NCBI GenBank assembly: GCA_011605715.1
Contig: JAAOZO010000213.1
Coordinates: 1 to 34,499, forward strand
Source: Nitrososphaerota archaeon
Lineage (GTDB): Archaea > Thermoproteota > EX4484-205 > JAAOZO01
DNA length: 34,499 nucleotides
Direction of reading: 5' to 3'
The position numbers were made by a program, and so were the translations under genes. Positions 1-7,448 of the stretch are shown piece by piece. Numbering within the stretch: the stretch's first letter is position 1; every line of letters starts with the position of its first letter. The notes beneath the pieces were generated by a model. It did no database searches and was not told where the DNA came from. It saw nothing but the letters and a program-made list of their open reading frames with translations.

Positions 1-372
1 AGAGCATACTTAACAAAACTACGACCTGAAAGTACAAGTTCACTGTAGCATTTAGATGATGCCTGTTGATCCTCAACCCATATTTTGAACAAATTATAAT
101 GCGCCTTTCGGGGCATTAATCTTCCCACATCTGGAGCATCTCCTAGTAGAATTCTTAGGGTTGAGGATTATAGTTCTAGACTTGTAACTCATAAAAGAAG
201 TTATCATTTTCCAGTTCATTTTTGCTATTCGTTTATTGTGTTCTCTAGAATAGCTAAACATATTTTTCTTTCTTAAGTCTTCAAATCCATGAACATAGTT
301 CTTAAATTCTCTTGAAATTTCTTTTGTTAACTTATGAACAAAGTCCTTTGCTCTATTTCTTTCAAGTAATTT
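1..372 (-). pseudogene. TnpB (IS200/IS605 OrfB) remnant, C-terminal part, frameshifted
   Basis: Reading the minus strand from about 372 to 97 gives a TnpB-like frame. It contains RAKDFVHKLTKEIS, HGFEDLRKKN (the EDL RuvC-type motif), MSYKSRTIILNP and CSRCGK, then stops at 94-96. From about 118 to the window edge another frame continues the same family signature with IICSKYGLRINRHHLNATVN. A frameshift therefore lies near 104-118. The second zinc-finger pair reads CSKY instead of CxxC, and the usual Asp-Arg before the final NA..N motif reads Asn-Arg, so the protein would be dead even without the frameshift. The frame opens just after a stop at 373-375, inside the neighbouring acetyltransferase gene, so the N-terminal two thirds are gone. 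No terminal hairpin of the element was identified. Confidence 0.8.
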
Positions 373-653
373 TCAGAAAGCATACTTTTTAGTTCGGTGT
401 TCTTTTCAAAAAATGATACTGCATAAGAACAAATCGGGTATATCTTCATATTGTTTTTCTTACAGTAATCTATAAGTGCTTCCATTAGCTTTGCAGCAAT
501 CCCCCTCCCTCTAAACTCTGGAGGAGTGTAGGTGTGAGTTACGTAAACTTCATTCCCTTTTTTAACGAAATCTAAAACAGCTTTTTCTCCTTCTAGTTCA
601 ATGAAGAACTGACCTCCCTCTTTAGACTCTTCTAACGAAATGCTGTATTCCAT
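327..653 (-). CDS. Small GNAT-family N-acetyltransferase (YidJ/COG2388-like)
   Basis: This 108-residue protein has the compact GNAT fold of the COG2388 type. An N-terminal beta hairpin holds the GQFFIELEGEKAVLDF stretch, followed by the acetyl-CoA-binding segment YTPPEFRGRGIAAKLMEALI (about residues 43-62) with an R-G-R-G-I-A loop, and a final strand around IYPICSYAVSFFEK. The substrate is unknown; members of this group are often small-molecule or protein acetyltransferases. The ATG at 651-653 has a purine-rich GAGAAG upstream. The last 14 or so codons (below about 372) lie in DNA that also encodes, one frame over, conserved TnpB sequence. The C-terminal tail and stop codon therefore appear to come from the transposon remnant. 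The catalytic core ends before the junction and looks intact. Confidence 0.75.
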   Translation of the reverse strand: MEYSISLEESKEGGQFFIELEGEKAVLDFVKKGNEVYVTHTYTPPEFRGRGIAAKLMEALIDYCKKNNMKIYPICSYAVSFFEKNTELKSMLSENYLKEIEQRTLFIS

Positions 654-794
654 TTTGTACTTCTCTTACATTACATTTACTATTATCTAATATTTTTAAA
701 TTTTTTACTTTTAGCACTTTCTTCAAACTAAAAAAGTTATAGCAGTAAAGAAAGCTAATATACTTGAGAGGTCTAATTTAAGTAGGCTTTAAGC

Positions 795-1517
795 ATGAGC
801 ACTGAAAAGGAAAAGATAAGGAACACAATATGGAAATTATTAGAAGACAAGAAGGTTGCTACTTTTCCCTTTCCTGTGAGAAATAGAATTCCAAATTTTG
901 TTGGTAGTAGAGAAGCTGCGAGGAAGTTGGCGGAACTAAAGATCTGGAAAGATTCAAAAACAATAGCAGTAAATCCTGATGCTCCTCAGAAGCCAATAAG
1001 AGAGATTGCCTTAAAAGAAAGAAAAACACTAGTCATGTCAACTCCGAGACTAAAGAATGGTTTTCTACTTGTTGAGCCAAGACAAACCATAGACTTTGGT
1101 TTTGCTTCAACGATCAAAGGAGCATTTAAGTTTGGAAAGTTAGTAAACTTAGAGGAAATTCCATTAATAGACCTTTTTGTTGTAGGTAGCGTTGCTGTAA
1201 ATTTAGAGGGTTTAAGGATTGGTAAAGGCGAAGGTTACTCTGAAATTGAGTGGGCCTTGCTTCGTACAAAAAATAAGGTGAGCGAAAACGTACCTATAGT
1301 TACTACTGTGCATGAACTTCAGATTGTCGATATTAATTTCAGTTACATGTTATATGACTTACCTCTAGACATTGTCGTAACTCCAAATAGAGTAGTTTGG
1401 ATCAAAAGAAAGATAAAAAAGCCAGACAGGATATATTGGGACTTAATAGATGAAAACAAAATTAAAGAAATCCCAATACTTAGAAAACTAAAGTTAGAGT
1501 ACGAAAATAGTTCTTAA
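795..1517 (+). CDS. 5-formyltetrahydrofolate cyclo-ligase family protein
   Basis: This 240-residue protein matches the archaeal branch of the 5-FTHF cyclo-ligase / MTHFSD family (COG0212). Typical features are an N-terminal helix ending in a P-F-P-x-R-x-R-I-P-N-F segment (about residues 26-36), the alternating strand-helix segment IAVNPDAPQKPIRE, then LVMSTPRLKNGFLLVEP and a G-K-G-x-G-Y-S loop (about 144-149) that binds the phosphate. Classical members convert 5-formyl-THF to 5,10-methenyl-THF using ATP. The archaeal group is poorly characterised and may act on another substrate. The gene stands alone between the GNAT gene (divergent) and the phosphodiesterase gene downstream. A TATA-like CTAATATAC lies about 32-40 nt upstream of the ATG. 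Confidence 0.7.
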   Translation: MSTEKEKIRNTIWKLLEDKKVATFPFPVRNRIPNFVGSREAARKLAELKIWKDSKTIAVNPDAPQKPIREIALKERKTLVMSTPRLKNGFLLVEPRQTIDFGFASTIKGAFKFGKLVNLEEIPLIDLFVVGSVAVNLEGLRIGKGEGYSEIEWALLRTKNKVSENVPIVTTVHELQIVDINFSYMLYDLPLDIVVTPNRVVWIKRKIKKPDRIYWDLIDENKIKEIPILRKLKLEYENSS

Positions 1518-1547
1518 CTTTCTTACGTTACTAAAGTTATAGTAAGA

Positions 1548-1554
1548 TTTTTAT
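1548..1554 (+). promoter_or_regulatory. TATA box, leaderless promoter of the phosphodiesterase gene
   Basis: TTTTTAT is centred 27 nt upstream of the GTG at 1578. Transcription would begin at or next to the start codon, which supports GTG 1578 as the true start. Confidence 0.5.
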
Positions 1555-1577
1555 CGTCAATTTTTCTTCCTCAATTC

Positions 1578-2291
1578 GTGAGGCCGGTAATCGTAGGGCA
1601 TAGAGGTTCTCCTGATGTTTGTCCTGAGAATACGCTGCCTTCTTTTTTAAAGGCAGTAGAAGTAGGTGTAGATGCAATAGAGTTTGACGTAAGAAAAACA
1701 AAAGATCATAAACTCGTTGTTATACACGATGAAACTGTAGATCGAACGACAAATGGCAAAGGATTAGTCAGAGAATTAACTTTAGAGCAAATTGAACATT
1801 TAGACGCTGGTTTATGGTTTAGCAGTTCATTTAAAGGAACGAAAGTTCCAACATTACAAGAAGTTTTAGAAAAAGTTAACTCTAAGGTTCTTATGAGAAT
1901 TGAGCTTAAGGATGATGGCATTGAAAAAGATGTTGTTGAATTAATAAGGTCTTTTAATCTTGAAGAAAACGTTACTGTAGCTTCCTTTAACTTAAGCTCG
2001 TTGAAAAAAGTAAAAGAATTACTTCCTTCTTTATCAACTGTTGCAATAACCGCTAACTTCAGTAAGTCCTTTATCTCTAGTTCGTTGGCTCACTTTAGCA
2101 ATACAATAGCAGCTAGATTTAGAACTTTTATTCAAGAAGATGTGAGAAGTGCCCATTTACGCGGCTTAACGTTCGATGCTTGGTCAATAGATAGTTGCGA
2201 AGCATTGAGTGAAGTTCTCAATTATGGAGTAGACAGCATAACTACCAATAGGCCAAAAGAAATACTTACTTGTTTACTCAACGGACGATAA
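1578..2291 (+). CDS. Glycerophosphodiester phosphodiesterase (GDPD family)
   Basis: This 237-residue protein hydrolyses glycerophosphodiesters to glycerol phosphate and an alcohol; in an archaeon it could recycle lipid headgroups. The GDPD signature is complete. It has His8-Arg9 in VGHRGS, Glu17 in PENT, Glu35 and Asp37 in IEFDVR (metal ligands), and His50 in VIHDETVDRTTNG, the second catalytic histidine. The C-terminal half carries the TIM-barrel strands and the family's late WSIDS motif. No signal peptide is visible, so it should be cytoplasmic. The start is GTG, placed at the transcription start predicted from the TATA box. No operon partner follows. Confidence 0.88.
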   Translation: MRPVIVGHRGSPDVCPENTLPSFLKAVEVGVDAIEFDVRKTKDHKLVVIHDETVDRTTNGKGLVRELTLEQIEHLDAGLWFSSSFKGTKVPTLQEVLEKVNSKVLMRIELKDDGIEKDVVELIRSFNLEENVTVASFNLSSLKKVKELLPSLSTVAITANFSKSFISSSLAHFSNTIAARFRTFIQEDVRSAHLRGLTFDAWSIDSCEALSEVLNYGVDSITTNRPKEILTCLLNGR

Positions 2292-2662
2292 AAAACCATT
2301 AGGTTATTTTGAAGATAAACTATGAGTCTTAAGCAAGTCCAACACTTTTCCTGAGTTTTTCTCTATTGGCAAGATCACTACAATTACTTATTCAATCAAC
2401 CATTATTATATAAATAAATGTATAATTTTGGTTGATTGGGCTTTATTCTAAACTTTAAAGCAAAGGTTGACGAGAGACGCTAGTGTTGCTTTCCAGTCGA
2501 AAGTAAAAGCTCTACGAACAATAGAAAGATGAGCACCTTAAAAGTAAGAATATCCTATTTTTTAGCTCGAGAACTCCAAAAAGAGCTCTTAACGCATTTA
2601 TCTTTTAAGAAGAAAATGTAAGGTCAAATCTCAGGTTTTCTTTATCAATTTTTTGTAATGCA
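2292..2662. other. 371-bp gap without a convincing protein gene; possible small RNA
   Basis: The gap lies between the phosphodiesterase (forward) and P-loop ATPase (reverse) genes, so it contains both 3' ends. It holds a 46-bp imperfect palindrome with an internal TATA-like run (listed separately). After that is a slightly GC-richer stretch at about 2457-2530, where AAAGCAA (2457-2463) can pair with TTGCTTT (2486-2492). A transcript starting near 2435 would carry this hairpin. Two short open frames (ending at 2532, and 2529-2609) overlap but match nothing I know. Confidence 0.35.
2393..2438. repeat. 46-bp imperfect palindrome around a TATA-like run
   Basis: CAATCAACC (2393-2401) is an exact inverted copy of GGTTGATTG (2430-2438). 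The symmetry continues inward with two mismatches, giving 18-bp arms (2393-2410 and 2421-2438) around a 10-bp centre. The TATATAAATAAAT run lies inside. This fits an operator over a promoter, or the relic of a small mobile element. Confidence 0.6.
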
Positions 2663-3520
2663 TTAATTTGTTAACTTTAGCTGTTCAGCTATTTTCTCTA
2701 ATTCTAAAGCGTACTCTTTAGCCTGCTTTTCCAGTTGTTTTTCATCGTCTGTACTTTCAAGAAACGGAAGCTTAAACGTATACTTTGGCTTCATTTTTTC
2801 ACTAATGTCCTTAAATCGCAACAAAAAAGGATCTTTTGATTCCTTTATGCTTTCTAAGAATTGCTCCTTTTCATGCACGTAGATCTCGTTTAAATTACAA
2901 ACAAAGATCAACTCTGATTCTTCAACTGGTTGTGCTGGGTACACTGAATCGTTGAAGCTTTCAATTACTATAGTATCGGCAAATTTCTTAAGAAAATTAA
3001 ACATCGAACTAACTGACCTTTGGTAGTATTTTTTGTGAATTTCTAAGAATTCCTCAAACGAAGACACTTCAATCACTTCTTCAGCCTTTAATTTTAATTT
3101 ATCTAGAAGTTTAATACACAGTTTGTCTTTTAATCCTTTCCTATAGTAGTAAATGTTTTTTATTCTATCCTCCTCATAGAATGAAAACCTTCCTATTCCA
3201 AGATCGTCATAGACGCTAGAGTAATGACCCTCAAAATTAAGATCATACTTCGTCATTATGTCTACTGGATTGATAACTTCTATAGGCAAAGTTACTTGAC
3301 TGGCAATCTGCAAAAAGTAGGCGTCATGCCCATAAAGCTTAGATTCTTGCAAGTTCTTTAGGTAAAAGTCGTATTGCTCTATGCATTCATGACCTGCAAG
3401 GGGTTTAAAACCAGTTGCATTCTTTCCCTTCTTCCTCAACGTTAAAATTAGCGAAGTTGAGAAAGTAGTTTTTCCTGAATCAAACTCTTTTGCTCCAAGT
3501 ATTGATACCACAACAGTCAT
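2663..3520 (-). CDS. P-loop ATPase of unknown function (CobQ/dethiobiotin-synthetase-like N-terminus)
   Basis: This is a 285-residue protein with an N-terminal Walker A, ILGAKEFDSGKTTFS (about residues 7-21). It has the loop form seen in the BioD/CobQ/MinD group, followed by a GFKPLAGHE segment (about 37-45) resembling the second nucleotide- or substrate-binding strand of those enzymes. The strand TIVIESFNDSVYPAQP (about 184-199) probably plays the Walker B-like role. The C-terminal 60 residues are highly charged and helical. The family cannot be assigned to a pathway, and no biotin or cobamide genes are nearby. The ATG at 3518-3520 is 26 nt from the centre of a TATA-like CTAAATTAAA, so the mRNA is probably leaderless. 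It is divergent from the ABC operon. Confidence 0.6.
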   Translation of the reverse strand: MTVVVSILGAKEFDSGKTTFSTSLILTLRKKGKNATGFKPLAGHECIEQYDFYLKNLQESKLYGHDAYFLQIASQVTLPIEVINPVDIMTKYDLNFEGHYSSVYDDLGIGRFSFYEEDRIKNIYYYRKGLKDKLCIKLLDKLKLKAEEVIEVSSFEEFLEIHKKYYQRSVSSMFNFLKKFADTIVIESFNDSVYPAQPVEESELIFVCNLNEIYVHEKEQFLESIKESKDPFLLRFKDISEKMKPKYTFKLPFLESTDDEKQLEKQAKEYALELEKIAEQLKLTN

Positions 3521-3530
3521 TGTGCAACTT

Positions 3531-3593
3531 CTTTGATGAACTAAATTAAAACATTTCTCTTCAAAATTTAAAATGTTTTTCTTATCATCAAAG
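3531..3593. promoter_or_regulatory. Nested inverted repeats over the P-loop ATPase promoter
   Basis: Outer arms CTTTGATGA (3531-3539) and TCATCAAAG (3585-3593) are perfect inverted copies. Inner arms AAAACATTT (3548-3556) and AAATGTTTT (3571-3579) are also perfect. The TATA-like box of the divergent ATPase gene (3541-3550) lies inside. This may be a regulator-binding region; the binding protein is unknown. Confidence 0.5.
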
Positions 3594-3669
3594 CTTAGAA
3601 ACTTAGCTATAAGTAATTACGCTCTCTTAACTATTTAATTTTTGCATTAGGGTGCTATTCGTCGTAACG

Positions 3670-3677
3670 TTTATATA
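3670..3677 (+). promoter_or_regulatory. TATA box of the ABC operon
   Basis: TTTATATA is centred 26 nt upstream of the ATG at 3700. This spacing indicates leaderless transcription from that ATG. It argues against the in-frame GTG at 3652, which lies upstream of the box. Confidence 0.65.
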
Positions 3678-3699
3678 CCCTTCGATATCGATAAAGTTT

Positions 3700-4446
3700 A
3701 TGCCAATTACATCTTCTGTCGAAAGTTCTTTGCGCAACAAATACCATGAGTACTCCGTATTGACTGAAAATTTGGTTAAAATTTATGGTAAGGGCCCTCT
3801 CGCAGTTAGGGCTGTTGATGGAATAAACTTAGAAGTAAAAAGGGGTGAATTCATCTCTATCGTTGGTCCTTCTGGGAGTGGAAAATCTACCCTCCTCAAC
3901 CTACTTGGCTTGTTAGACAAGCCTTCTGAAGGTAAGCTTTTTATCGATGGTAAAGATGTTTCAGGCTTAAACCAAGATGAAGCTGCTATGTTTAGAAACA
4001 AGAAGATTGGTTTCGTTTTCCAGAGCTACAACCTAATAAACAGGTTATCAGCGTTACAAAACGTCGAGCTCCCTCTAATAGCTGCAGGCGTACCAAAACA
4101 AAAGAGAATAGAAAAAGCAAAGTTTTTACTGAATGCAGTTGGATTAAAAGGAAAGGAAGACAAGCTCCCAACAATGCTAAGTGGAGGTGAACAACAAAGA
4201 GTTGCCATAGCACGAGCTCTCGTTAATGAACCTTCAGTAATACTTGCAGATGAACCAACAGGAAACCTTGATTCTAAGAGTGCAAAAGTGATCGTTAATT
4301 TACTTTCTGAAATAAACAAAAAATTTGGATCTACAACAATCATAGTAACTCATAACATGGAAGTAGCTGATGCAACTCAAAAGATAATAATGTTAAGAGA
4401 TGGTAAAGTAGAAAAGATAGTGTATTCTGGAGGTGTGCCAGAATGA
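3700..4446 (+). CDS. ABC transporter ATP-binding protein (MacB/LolD type)
   Basis: This 248-residue nucleotide-binding subunit powers the permease encoded two genes downstream. Counting from ATG 3700, Walker [10 protein letters not shown] is at 56-64, the Q-loop FQSY near 107, the signature LSGGEQQR at 160-167, Walker B with DEPTGNLD at 184-191, and the switch histidine in VTHN near 218. The [15 protein letters not shown] and DEPTGNLDS wording is typical of the LolD/MacB/FtsE group, which drives mechanotransmission rather than ordinary import. A GTG at 3652 would add 16 residues but lies upstream of the TATA box. The gene ends in an ATGA overlap with the secreted partner gene. Confidence 0.9.
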   Translation: MPITSSVESSLRNKYHEYSVLTENLVKIYGKGPLAVRAVDGINLEVKRGEFISIVGPSGSGKSTLLNLLGLLDKPSEGKLFIDGKDVSGLNQDEAAMFRNKKIGFVFQSYNLINRLSALQNVELPLIAAGVPKQKRIEKAKFLLNAVGLKGKEDKLPTMLSGGEQQRVAIARALVNEPSVILADEPTGNLDSKSAKVIVNLLSEINKKFGSTTIIVTHNMEVADATQKIIMLRDGKVEKIVYSGGVPE

Positions 4447-6008
4447 AACTGAAGTACTCTTTAGTTCTGCTCTTTCTTTTTCTCATTCCATATGTTTCAT
4501 TAGTAAAGTCTGATCTCTTTAGTATAACTTCTGTATACTGGGGTAGCTTGCAAACTCCAGTGCTTGTTTCACCTGGAGACACCGGAGTACTACTAAATGT
4601 AGCAATACGCTATGAGGGTAGTGCAATAATAAGAGGTGTAAAAGGGAAGCTTTATCTTCCTTCTCCATTTACAGGATACTACGGAGAAAACCCTGTTTCG
4701 TCGATCTACCTTGGAGTTGTTAACCCTGGAGATATTATAGTCTTATCATTCAGACTCTCAATTCCTCAAAATATTTCTTTAGGTTCGTATAGAGCTTCTT
4801 TAGAAATAGAGTACTACGATACGAAAAATCAAGTCGTTTCTTTAGTTTCTTCTTTTCCTATACAATTTAGTATATTGGGAAAGCCTAAGTTAACTGTAAG
4901 CTTACTAAACAACTCAATAGAATACAGTAAAGTTAATGACATTTACTTTAACATAACTAACAATGGACTTGGAAATGTGTACAGTTTGTTTCTCTACATA
5001 ACTGGTTCTTCGCTACAGCTAATTTCTGGCTCTTCTTACGACCTTGGAACTCTAAAATCTAATGAATCAAAAACTGTAAAAGTAAGCGTTTATGCAACTT
5101 CTCAGCAAAGCCAAGGTTATATTAACTTGCAACTCTCTGGAGTAGATGGTGCTGGAAATCAATTTGTTACTACACAGAGTTTTGGAGTTGTAGTTACAAG
5201 TCAGTTTAGTAGCAGTTTTAAGCTTGTAAACAACGTTTCTTTAAAAGTAGGCTACATTAACGACGTACTACTTGTTTTTAGAAATAACGATTACTTAAAG
5301 AAAGACGTCTCATTTTCATTTGTTTTCCCTTCACAGATAGTTGTTTATTCTTTTCCAAATGTTTTCTTCAACGAAGTTTTGCCGCTTTCAGAGTTAAAAC
5401 TTCCTATTTCAATTTATGTTCCAGATAACTTTCCTTCTGGCGTTATAACAGCTACAGTTACTGTTTCCTATCGTAACGAAGCTGGAAGTAACTATGTTGA
5501 AAGTATAAGTATACCTTTTATGCTTACTAACCCAATTAACTTAACTCTCTATGGTATTTCTCAGTCTCCTATCTTAGTTTATCCAAACTCTTCTGTTACT
5601 ATTTCTGGAAATGTACTAAATAGAGGTAATGTCGCCGCAAAATATGTTAATGTTTCGCTAGGCGCTCTTCCTCAAGGTTTTTCTTCTTTTCCAGCTTCTA
5701 GTTCTTACTACATAGGTGATCTTCCTTCTGATTCTATATCATCGTTTAGCATTACCTTGTACGTAGAGAATGTAAGCCCAGGAACTTATAGAATACCAAT
5801 AATAGTTCAATACTTAGACGACTTAAAGCAAACAAGACAGCAAACTACAGACTACCTTTTAGTTATAAGTAAGGGGGGGACTCATACCTCTAGCCAAGGG
5901 ACTCAAACACTAAGCTCTAATAACTTTGTCTTAGTTACTCTCTTAGCTTTGTTTGCTCTAGTTGTCATCGTAGGGTTGTTCTTAGTACGCCGTAAAAAAG
6001 TGGCGTAA
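4443..6008 (+). CDS. Secreted, membrane-anchored COG1361 (CARDB/S-layer-like) protein of the ABC system
   Basis: This 521-residue protein has an N-terminal signal or anchor (KYSLVLLFLFLIPYVSL), a long extracytoplasmic region and a C-terminal membrane helix (VLVTLLALFALVVIVGLFLV) ending in RRKKVA. The outside part looks like about four Ig-like beta-sandwich repeats, each with an N-x-G-x-x-x-A/V-x-x-V pattern (for example ITNNGLGNVYSL and LNRGNVAAKYVNVS). This is typical of COG1361/CARDB proteins. It has many Ser, Asn and Thr residues, and several N-x-S/T sequons suggest glycosylation. Because it lies between the ATPase and permease genes (ATGA overlap upstream, 1-nt gap downstream), it may be the surface-exposed adaptor of the transporter. 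The transported substrate is unknown. Confidence 0.8.
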   Translation: MKLKYSLVLLFLFLIPYVSLVKSDLFSITSVYWGSLQTPVLVSPGDTGVLLNVAIRYEGSAIIRGVKGKLYLPSPFTGYYGENPVSSIYLGVVNPGDIIVLSFRLSIPQNISLGSYRASLEIEYYDTKNQVVSLVSSFPIQFSILGKPKLTVSLLNNSIEYSKVNDIYFNITNNGLGNVYSLFLYITGSSLQLISGSSYDLGTLKSNESKTVKVSVYATSQQSQGYINLQLSGVDGAGNQFVTTQSFGVVVTSQFSSSFKLVNNVSLKVGYINDVLLVFRNNDYLKKDVSFSFVFPSQIVVYSFPNVFFNEVLPLSELKLPISIYVPDNFPSGVITATVTVSYRNEAGSNYVESISIPFMLTNPINLTLYGISQSPILVYPNSSVTISGNVLNRGNVAAKYVNVSLGALPQGFSSFPASSSYYIGDLPSDSISSFSITLYVENVSPGTYRIPIIVQYLDDLKQTRQQTTDYLLVISKGGTHTSSQGTQTLSSNNFVLVTLLALFALVVIVGLFLVRRKKVA

Positions 6009-6009
6009 A

Positions 6010-7266
6010 ATGAAATTTCTGGATGGCCTCTTTTTAGCATTTAATGCGCTAGAAAGTAGAAAGCTAAGAAGCTCTTTAACTTTTCTCATGGTTGCAATAG
6101 GAGTTGGGCTCCTTGTAGGAGTAAATGGAATGAGTGCTGGACTACAAAATTATGTTACTAAAAGTTTCAGTTCATTGAGCCCAAACATTTTAACGCTTAT
6201 ACCCCAAAGATCAAGTGGTACTCTTTTTATTTCTTCTTCGTCTTTTCAGATAGATGACAATGTAGTTAATAATCTAAGAACCATTCCTGGTGTAAGAGAT
6301 GTCATCCCATTTATATCTACGACAGCGTTAGCTACTGCTTCAGGTCAGTCTGGTCCTGTTTCTGTTATTGCTATCGACCCTACAAAGCTAACTGTTATAC
6401 TGCCTGCATTGTCATTGAACTCAGGTTCAATACTAACTCCACAGGACTTTTCTCAGACTTTTCTTGGCTATCGCATAGCTTATGGCACTAGTGGGAAGCT
6501 TTCTGTTGGTCAAGTAATTACACTTCAGTTTTCGAAAGATATTAAAAGGAATTTTATCGTTAAGGGCATTGCAAACGAAGTTGGACTTAGCGTGACCTTA
6601 AATTTAGATACTTCAGTTGTGATTAACCTTGAGACTGCAAAAAATCTCCTAAATAAAAGAACTTATTCTGGAATTTTCGTTGTAACTTATGACCAAACTT
6701 TGAACGATGCAGTTTCAAAATTAATCTCTGATAGGTATGACGATTTACGTGTTATTACCCCTTCTGTAATTACTTCAACGATAAATCAAGTTTTTGGAGG
6801 AATAAACTTGTTCTTGAGTGCTATCGCAATAGTTTCTCTCTTGGTAGCTGTCATAGGAATAGTGACCACGTTGTATACCTCTGTGATGGAAAGAACAAGG
6901 GAGATTGGAATTCTAAAGTCGATAGGCTTTAAGAATTCTGATATTTTACTGCTCTTCCTTTACGAGGCAATGATATTTGGAGTAGTTGGTTCGTTTCTCG
7001 GAACTTTATTGGGGTTTTCATTAGGTTACGTTTTGCTATCATTTGGTACAATTGGATTTGGTGGTACTAACTCACCAGGACCTATAATGCAAGCTCGTTT
7101 TGGAGGCGCGGCATATACTATGGCTTTAAACATAACTCCTTATTATGATGTTTCTACTGTAGTTTTCTTTAATCTCATCGCAGTATTCTTCAGTATAATT
7201 GCTGGAATTTACCCTGCTTATAAAGCATCAAAACTTGACCCAATAGTTGCATTAAGAACGGAATAA
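6010..7266 (+). CDS. FtsX/MacB-type ABC transporter permease
   Basis: This 418-residue permease has the MacB/FtsX layout. There is one N-terminal membrane helix (LTFLMVAIGVGLLVGVNGM, about residues 24-42), then a periplasm-side MacB_PCD-like domain (about 45-260). Three C-terminal helices follow: FLSAIAIVSLLVAVIGIVTT, LLLFLYEAMIFGVVGSFLGT and VVFFNLIAVFFSIIAGIYPA. The cytoplasmic coupling motif MERTREIGILKSIG before helix 3 and the end YPAYKASKLDPIVALRTE are standard for this family. It forms the third gene of the operon with the ATPase and the surface protein. Confidence 0.88.
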   Translation: MKFLDGLFLAFNALESRKLRSSLTFLMVAIGVGLLVGVNGMSAGLQNYVTKSFSSLSPNILTLIPQRSSGTLFISSSSFQIDDNVVNNLRTIPGVRDVIPFISTTALATASGQSGPVSVIAIDPTKLTVILPALSLNSGSILTPQDFSQTFLGYRIAYGTSGKLSVGQVITLQFSKDIKRNFIVKGIANEVGLSVTLNLDTSVVINLETAKNLLNKRTYSGIFVVTYDQTLNDAVSKLISDRYDDLRVITPSVITSTINQVFGGINLFLSAIAIVSLLVAVIGIVTTLYTSVMERTREIGILKSIGFKNSDILLLFLYEAMIFGVVGSFLGTLLGFSLGYVLLSFGTIGFGGTNSPGPIMQARFGGAAYTMALNITPYYDVSTVVFFNLIAVFFSIIAGIYPAYKASKLDPIVALRTE

Positions 7267-7448
7267 AACAGTTGTTAATTCTTAGAAGTTATAAGAAGAA
7301 TTTTAAGTGCGTAGGATCTTTCCATAGATCTGCTACTTATGCTTACTTAATTCTATCTACTTTGAAACTACTGACTAAGGCATATTTTTAATCAGAAAAA
7401 ACGAAGCAACACATAAAAACTGCTTTATTTTATGTTAAGACGAACAAC

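Noticed and set aside
2529..2609. 26-codon ORF MSTLKVRISYFLARELQKR... in the 371-bp gap
   Set aside because: Too short, no recognisable family and no ribosome site or correctly spaced TATA box; kept only as an alternative to the small-RNA idea.
3652..3699. GTG start adding 16 residues to the ABC ATPase
   Set aside because: It lies upstream of the TATA box at 3670-3677, and the extra residues are not family-like.
4026..4343. Reverse open frame of 105 codons inside the ABC ATPase gene
   Set aside because: It is antisense to a gene with every ABC motif, has no family resemblance and no promoter.
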